64,000 bases of DNA, taken from positions 992,001-1,056,000 of the forward strand of contig BCJC01000004.1 of the NCBI GenBank assembly GCA_001600175.1. The letters are read 5' to 3'. Each line of letters starts with the position of its first letter. The first letter of the stretch is position 1. Below are positions 58,597 to 64,000 of this stretch, piece by piece. This stretch comes from Erythrobasidium yunnanense. Lineage: Eukaryota; Basidiomycota; Cystobasidiomycetes; Erythrobasidiales; Erythrobasidiaceae. The position numbers and the translations under genes were made by a program. Under the pieces are notes generated by a model. That model saw nothing but the letters and a program-made list of their open reading frames with translations. It was not told the origin of the DNA and made no database searches.

Positions 58597-59614
58597 CTAA
58601 CGACGTCCAGACATGCCCAGTGCATTCGTGAACTTCGATAATCCTCTACGCACTTTGCCCTTCGCCTTCTTAGGCCCTTTGCATTTACCTAGACTATCCG
58701 CTGAGCTGCTTGAACTAGGATCTATGCCTGCAGCCCAGGCATACGCGGTTTGAAATGCTTGCTCTTTCTTAGCAGCAGCTGACATTGTACCGCTCCTGCT
58801 CCGAATACTTGGCATCGTGTTACTCCGACTGCGAGGAGGCGTGTATGGACCATGTGGAATCAGGTCGAGGTATTCTTGAGGGCCACAGGCGTTGTGTGCG
58901 GAACCCACTGTATCGGTCATCACAGAGTTCTGTGAGGCGCAGGAATAGTTCGAAGCTGCGGATAGATCAGAAAGACCTCGAGCACGTTGTCTTCGTTCAC
59001 TGCTAGTTGTACTGCTACTGTCTTTCGATTTGACGGAGGGCGGCTTGACTTCGACGACTGGTAAGTCCGGAAACTTGGAGATGCCACTCTTGCTTATCCG
59101 ATCCTTATCTTTCGTAGACGAGACTCTCGAAGTATGTGAGGTAGCAGATTGTACGCTTCTGTAGCTTGACGATCTCGGCCTTGTTGTCGCGCTCCCAACA
59201 GAGAAGTACACATCATCGCCAGGTGAGTAGGATGTATACGATCCAGTAGGTGATGGCGTAGTCCCTCTCATCTCTCGTTGAATCAGGTCTGCCAGACTTC
59301 CAGGACCAATTTGTGTAGGTTTGCCATTAGACGAAACGGACATTTTTCGACCTCGATGGCCGGGGATCTCAAGCGATACAGAGGGTCGTCTCGAGGCATC
59401 CCTTGCAGGACTGGCTAGTGAAGATGCTCCTGAGTTCTGTCGACTTCGCTGTAGTGAAGCATTGCTTGCACGGCGAGGTGTGCTGATGAACCAGAGTAAA
59501 AGAGTCAGTCAGTCGACGGGCAGGGTAGATGAAAATTGCTCACCTGAGCGTACCGACGCAAGCGGCCTTGCTGCAAAAGGAAGATGCTGATCGGCAGCGA
59601 GTTACTTGCATCAT
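58597..59614 (-). CDS. Ser-rich protein with basic C-terminus, unrecognised
   Basis: Two exons: 59614-59544 (MMQVTRCRSASSF...) and 59482-58597, joined across a 61-bp intron that completes a Ser codon. The product has about 318 residues and is dominated by Ser, Thr, Arg and Pro, with many RRxS-type sites (RRASNAS, RRPSVS), so it is a likely phosphoprotein. The C-terminus is strongly basic: KGPKKAKGKVRRGLSKFTNA. No membrane segment, signal peptide or known domain is visible. Starting at the internal Met at 59343 would lose a clearly coding upstream part. Confidence 0.68.
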
Positions 59615-59926
59615 CCTTGCTCTGCTAAATATCAGCACGCAGGACAATCAAGCCAGCTCAGCAGTACGTTTGCAGGTAGACCTTTCATAGAGTACGGATC
59701 CACTCGCATGAAAGGTGCCAGCGGAAAGGATAAAGGAAGTGAGTTAAAGGTAGGTTTTACATAATATAGCAGAAGCGAAGAGAGTTGGTATATGCTAGGC
59801 AGAGGTTGCTTGAGATGCAGTATGCCACAAATGGGTATATGTCGGGCTGAGGTCATGTTCCTGCAGCTTAATTTGTATAGGTAGATTGAGCTTTCAACCA
59901 AGTCTCGTCTTGTAGATGGCGTCTAT
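59615..59926. promoter_or_regulatory. Short intergenic region
   Basis: 312 bp between the Ser-rich gene start and the GPI-protein stop, both minus strand. No gene visible. Confidence 0.4.
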
Positions 59927-61406
59927 CTAGAGCAAAGAAGCCGCAGCGCCGATAAAAGGAGCCAGCATGAGCGACAGAGCGACATGATGAAGCCTGCTCG
60001 ACCCGCCATAGAGGTCATCGAAGTTCGTATCTCCAGAAGCCGATGGCTCGGGCGGCTCTTCTCCGTCATCACCACCATGGCCTTCGTTGTGATGATCGTC
60101 GTCGCCCTTGCCGTTTCCAGAACCACTGTGCCCGTGGCCATGTTCGCCTTTATCACCAGCAGGAGAAGTAGGAGAAGCCGACTCATTTTCACCCGATTTC
60201 GTAGCTAATCCTTCATGCGAAGTAGCTGGCTTCGATACGCCAGTCTCGACGGGTCCGCTGGTATCAGGTCTAGCAGCTGAGCCAGTAGGATGACATATTG
60301 CTGCAAAAGCGGCACCTGCGCCTGACTTAGCGTGTGCTGTAGCAGAGCATCCATGTGCCCCTCCATGTACACCGGAAGTAATTTTGCCAGGTAAGCTCGT
60401 AGGTCCTCCTGGGAGGGAGAAATGATGTCCTGGACGAGAAGCTTGGAAGACTCCTGAATGTCTGCCTCCGCTCCACGATACGTGTCCAGGCGCAGAAGAA
60501 GGCATATATCCCGGTCTGGAATAATGAGGCTTGCTGTTCTTCCCTCCTGCAGGTCGGGAGTATTGCATGATAGGCTGGCTGAGAGTTGGTCGATTAACAC
60601 CTGTTGCGATGGGCGAGCTGGCTGTGCTGGAAGGATGGCGTGTGGTGCTAGGATCGTCTTTGTCGGGTATAGCACTCGTCGGAGTACCGCCGTTCGTGCC
60701 CGCTAGCTTCCCGGTACCCCAAGGGATGGCATCTCCATTAGGCTGTATCTTTTCAGACGGCGTTGTCTAGTGAACACTAAAGTCAGCATACCAGCATTGA
60801 TTCAAATTCGTACTGTGCTTACGTATTTGCCATTCGCATCTGCGATTGTGAAGCGGGCAGTCCAGGTCGAGAGCTTTTCTTTACCATTGCTGAAAGCATA
60901 GAAGTAGATCTCTGCATTCGGAGTGACCTCAGGACATGTCCACGTATATTTTCCGTCGCCTTTCGTGCCGTCTATGCCAGTTGCCACTTCTTTGAGCTGT
61001 ACGAACTCCTGGTTGGAGCCTAGCGCATGCAAAGATTCAGCCTACGGTATGCGGGAACATTGAATGTCAAGGAATGTCAAGCCTACCAGTCATCAAGTAG
61101 ATGTTCATGTCGGTCCACTCGCCGGTCTTGTCAATATTCCTTTTATGAAGCTCAAGTCAGCTTTGACGGTCGTATCTCCAGAGCGGCTCGGACTCACCAC
61201 TTGATATCGCAAGCTCCTCCAGCATTGTTGACCACGCCGTTCCAAGGCGCGATGGGTACGACCTCTGCGGAGCTTTCTTAGCCAGTAGCTCGCAAACGAG
61301 ATTGCTTGTGAGCCACCTTACCTGACTTGACCACGGCATTTGCCAAAGAGGTAAGAGCAAGGAGAAACGACAGTGAAGGGCGAGCGGATGAAGAAGGAGC
61401 AGGCAT
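59927..61406 (-). CDS. Secreted GPI-anchored Kre9/Knh1-like N-terminal domain protein
   Basis: Predicted cell-surface protein. The signal peptide (MPAPSSSARPSLSFLLALTS) is followed by one Kre9/Knh1-type beta-sandwich (VVPIAPWNGVVNNAGGACDI, EWTDMNIYLMTGSNQEFVQL, GKYTWTCPEVTPNAEIYFYA, LSTWTARFTIADANGKY), a domain common in fungal Ser/Thr-rich wall proteins. A long Ser/Pro/Gly/His-rich stalk follows, including EHGHGHSGSGNGKGDDDHHN, a possible metal-binding stretch. The C-terminus (DDLYGGSSRLHHVALSLMLA then PFIGAAASLL) is a GPI-attachment signal: small residues, spacer, hydrophobic tail. Five exons. Likely role in wall structure or surface interactions; the exact function is unknown. Confidence 0.86.
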
Positions 61407-61837
61407 GGTGGAGGTTCACGCGGACGTCAATGTGAGCGGTTTTGTGCGGGTAAGGCTGGGTAGGGTCTTGGCGAGATACTGAGGCGGAGTCGATAGGAGG
61501 TATAGCATTGACCAGCAGTGCGAGCTGAAGTTAGTCAGAATGCCACGCTTTCCGGAAAGCGTAAGGTCAGCATCAAAGGGGCTGCAGCTGTCTTAGCACA
61601 TCCGGTCAACTCAAAGGTGGTATTACGGCATTTATCCTCGTAATAGCAGTGAGAGGTTGTGGTCTGATGCTATCGTCCCACGGTAATTCCCGTAGCAGAA
61701 CCAGTCAGCCTTTGCCTTACTGTCGAAGCTGTAACTAATAGTAAAGCAAGTAGGTCATGTGGGGATTGAGAAACTGATATCGCCTTGTAGAATGGTGCGA
61801 GCCTTTGCTATCGAGCATTGCGTAAGGCGCGACTGTC
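61407..61837. promoter_or_regulatory. Promoter of the GPI-protein gene
   Basis: 431 bp upstream of the GPI-protein start and downstream of the small basic gene. No gene visible. Confidence 0.4.
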
Positions 61838-62293
61838 CTACTCTTTTCGTTTATGACCGGTGATTCTGCCCTTTTCGAAGCGCTTTACATCGTTTCTGAA
61901 GTGTCTGCGTTTGTTATCGATGCGTTTGCTATCTCCTTCATGATGGCTGGCGACTCTGACTTGAGCTTCCACCGGTAGCGTTGCCTTGCGGATTGGTGTT
62001 CTAGCTTGTGTAGCTCGATGGTCTCGGACGAGTCTTTGTAATCTCTTCTGGACTCGAACAGCATTGAGCGCCCTCTTCAATGCTTGCTGCGCGGCAGGGT
62101 TGGATTGCTGGCCAGAGGGACGCCTGCCAGACAACTTCGGAGCTGGTTCTAGGGATGCTTCGCGAAAAGCCTCGTGCTTGAAGTCCTCGAGTTCTTCGAG
62201 CGCTGATACATCGTCTTCGGTCCTTTGCGATGCGGCGATGCTTGCAGTCGTAACCTGTTGCTGGCGACGCTTGATAGCGAGACTGGCACTCAT
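61838..62293 (-). CDS. Small basic protein, unrecognised
   Basis: Open frame of 151 residues from Met 62293 (MSASLAIKRRQQQVTTAS). A predicted helical middle (DVSALEELEDFKHEAFREAS) is followed by a strongly basic part (QALKRALNAVRVQKRLQRLV, then KRRHFRNDVKRFEKGRITGH ending KRKE), suggesting a nuclear or nucleolar RNA- or DNA-binding role. The frame stays open upstream of the Met (SKSRDPRRASA) back to a possible splice acceptor near 62342, so a 5' exon may be missing from this model. I cannot name a family. Confidence 0.6.
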   Translation of the reverse strand: MSASLAIKRRQQQVTTASIAASQRTEDDVSALEELEDFKHEAFREASLEPAPKLSGRRPSGQQSNPAAQQALKRALNAVRVQKRLQRLVRDHRATQARTPIRKATLPVEAQVRVASHHEGDSKRIDNKRRHFRNDVKRFEKGRITGHKRKE

Positions 62294-63114
62294 TGCGCTG
62301 GCCCGACGTGGATCACGGGATTTCGAAGATCGTGTAGTGTCTGGTATCAGGTCGTTTCAGCAGTCGCCAACAGCCAGAGAGCTGGGCTGCCAGGCCAGAC
62401 CGTCTTGCTATGCGGGACGTACGCCCGGGCAGTGCAGATGTTGTAAGGCAGGAGCGAAGGGGCTGTCAGCTCGAGGTGTATACACGTCAGATCAGATGAG
62501 GGACGCGATTCTTGATGTTTTCAGTTGTTGTGCGCTCGTTTCGGCTCGCCAGATCATGCATGCATGCCTTTGAAAGCTTGGTCATGCCAACTGCTTGAGA
62601 CTCAGAGGATGCTATCTTGATGCTTTTTGGACATTCGCCGACTCAAAATTACGCTCTTGAGGCTCAGCAACTCAGTCTCTGACGCTCAAAGTATCGGTAT
62701 CGAGCAGACCTCTTTCAGCGGAGAGCCAGCCAAAACAAAGCAAAGCAGCGCGCAACGAGGAGGATACTCTTAGCCTTCTGCTGCCAGGTGGTTGGCTTCT
62801 AAACGCTTATACCTCAGCGAAAGCAGCGCCTGCGTCTCGCAACCCGCACGAGCTGGCCAAAGCAACGAGACATAGGGTCGTCAAAGATACTCGCCCAAAT
62901 CATCTGTGTATAGCATCTACGATACATATTCTGGATCTCCTACTTCTTGCGAACCTCACAAGCTAGATCATCTCAACCTGCTGCGAACGTGCGGGAGGCA
63001 GTCTATTCCTGCAGCAATCTACGCGCAGTTGAGCCCGAGAGATAAGCCCGCTGTGGTCAGCAAGCTCTTCCCCAGCTGGGTGTATAGGCATAGATATAGT
63101 AGGAAGTGAACACA
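62294..63114. promoter_or_regulatory. Divergent intergenic region
   Basis: 821 bp between divergent starts. It may contain a 5' exon of the small basic gene (minus strand, 62342-62600). Otherwise I see nothing with protein or RNA character. Confidence 0.35.
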
Positions 63115-64000
63115 ATGAACGCCGGCGAGCCTACTACGCAAGACGGGATGGGTCCACTCGTGCCCTCTGCATCCGAGTCCAGCATGAACAGCACGACTAG
63201 CTCGGGTACAGCAAGTAGCTCAACCTCAAGCATGTCAGCAGGAAAGAGAGTACGACGGAAGCCTGCACCCAGAATCAGCCAGCTACCTCCTACTCGTGAA
63301 GCTTCCTCAACAACGGTGGAAAGAGGCGACAGCCAAGGTTCGCACACGTCCAGCAAGACTTTAGAAGTGAAGGAACTACCCTCGCAGCCAAGTGCAGCAG
63401 GACCTTCTCGCTGTCCATTACAGAGCAACGGATCATCAAGCAGCGTGACACGCCTCAACGCGCTTGTCAGCCAGCCCATGCATCAAGTCGCATCTACGTC
63501 TTCGACCTCCTCTTCTACTTCTACTACAACAACATCCCGGCCAACTCTGGGTGCCAGGTCGGCGAGCGGAGGTGCTCGGATCGCTGCTTTCGCGAGCAAG
63601 TTCGGTAACAGCGCTTCAAATACAGTACAGCGCGTAGCAGCTGCTACGCACAACGCTACACAATCTGCTGCCGCTGCCTTGTCAAGCAATAAAGCCGGAG
63701 GATCCAGCCCAAACCTGTCTTCGACAAGCACTTCTGGTTCCGTTACGCCTGTCGAAACACCAGCGAATCGGACGCTGGCTGAGGCGCTGAAAGGAAAAGG
63801 GACAAACCTGGTGGCAGGAGCCGCTGCGATGTTGGGGCGTGGGAAAGGCAAGGAGCGAGGGAATGCCTTGACGATGCATGCGGACTCTACAACCATGGCA
63901 CCAGCTCTCACCCGCGGCGCAAGCTCCAATAGCGCAACGAGTAATCCAGATATGGAACATGCGAACGCAGAAGTCGGCTCTCGGCCTCGAGGAGCTTCGC
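63115..64000 (+). CDS. 5' part of a Ser/Ala-rich protein, runs off the window
   Basis: From the ATG at 63115 (MNAGEPTTQDGMGPLVPSAS) the frame is open without a stop for 886 nt to the window end, about 295 residues. Composition is Ser/Thr/Ala-rich and disordered, with a basic patch KRVRRKPAPRISQLPP, a helical Ala-rich segment (ARIAAFASKFGNSASNTVQR) and LAEALKGKGTNLVAGAAAML. The length of open frame in one phase, with coding-like wobble use, supports a real gene. No recognised domain lies in the visible part; any domain would be beyond 64000. Confidence 0.72.
   Translation, partial: MNAGEPTTQDGMGPLVPSASESSMNSTTSSGTASSSTSSMSAGKRVRRKPAPRISQLPPTREASSTTVERGDSQGSHTSSKTLEVKELPSQPSAAGPSRCPLQSNGSSSSVTRLNALVSQPMHQVASTSSTSSSTSTTTTSRPTLGARSASGGARIAAFASKFGNSASNTVQRVAAATHNATQSAAAALSSNKAGGSSPNLSSTSTSGSVTPVETPANRTLAEALKGKGTNLVAGAAAMLGRGKGKERGNALTMHADSTTMAPALTRGASSNSATSNPDMEHANAEVGSRPRGAS

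Noticed and set aside
1-64000. Search for tRNA, rRNA, transposon, LTR or virus-like element and CRISPR array
   Set aside because: No B-box-like GGTTCGAATCC, long terminal or inverted repeats, reverse transcriptase, integrase or transposase motifs, or regularly spaced repeats were seen.

Overview
The window is nuclear DNA of a filamentous or yeast-like fungus, most likely a basidiomycete. Genes are dense on both strands and broken by many short spliceosomal introns, mostly 46-65 bp with GT-AG ends. CT-rich leaders precede several start codons. Gene types (TRA1, CCT6, RFX factor, PDK1-like kinase, GH18 chitinase, GPI-anchored Kre9/Knh1-like protein) are typical fungal ones. I cannot fix the species. 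I see no rRNA, tRNA, CRISPR array, transposon or virus-like element.

Layout. 0-5 kb: secreted GH18 chitinase (+), then an unrecognised repeat protein (-). 5.5-11.3 kb: mitochondrial aconitase and an NCS1-type permease (-). 11.9-21.5 kb, all +: LigB/DODA-type dioxygenase, PDK1-like kinase, a large RING-H2 protein with an N-myristoylation signal, and a TDA3-like FAD oxidoreductase. 21.9-25.9 kb: a Csm1/Pcs1-like coiled-coil protein (-), a small hydrophilic protein (+) and an unrecognised protein (-). 26.5-31.9 kb: tandem array of four BTB/POZ-like paralogs, all -. 31.9-35.8 kb: a Tag1-like DUF3712 membrane protein (+) and an alpha/beta hydrolase (-), followed by a 2.1-kb stretch without a gene. 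37.8-44.2 kb: chaperonin subunit CCT6 and an RFX transcription factor (+). 44.7-56.6 kb: TRA1 (-), the giant SAGA/NuA4 subunit. 56.8-64 kb: PHAF1/UPF0183 protein (+), a Ser-rich protein (-), a GPI-anchored Kre9/Knh1-like wall protein (-), a small basic protein (-), and the 5' part of a gene leaving the window (+).

Most genes are unrelated housekeeping loci and not an operon-like system. The unusual parts are the BTB paralog array, the four-unit repeat protein at 2.3-5.0 kb, and unusual gene architecture: start codons split by an intron (clear in CCT6, likely in three BTB genes), micro-exons of 12-20 nt, and one likely GC-AG intron. Three loci (chitinase, BTB copy b, permease) show reading-frame discontinuities that could be real lesions or sequence errors.
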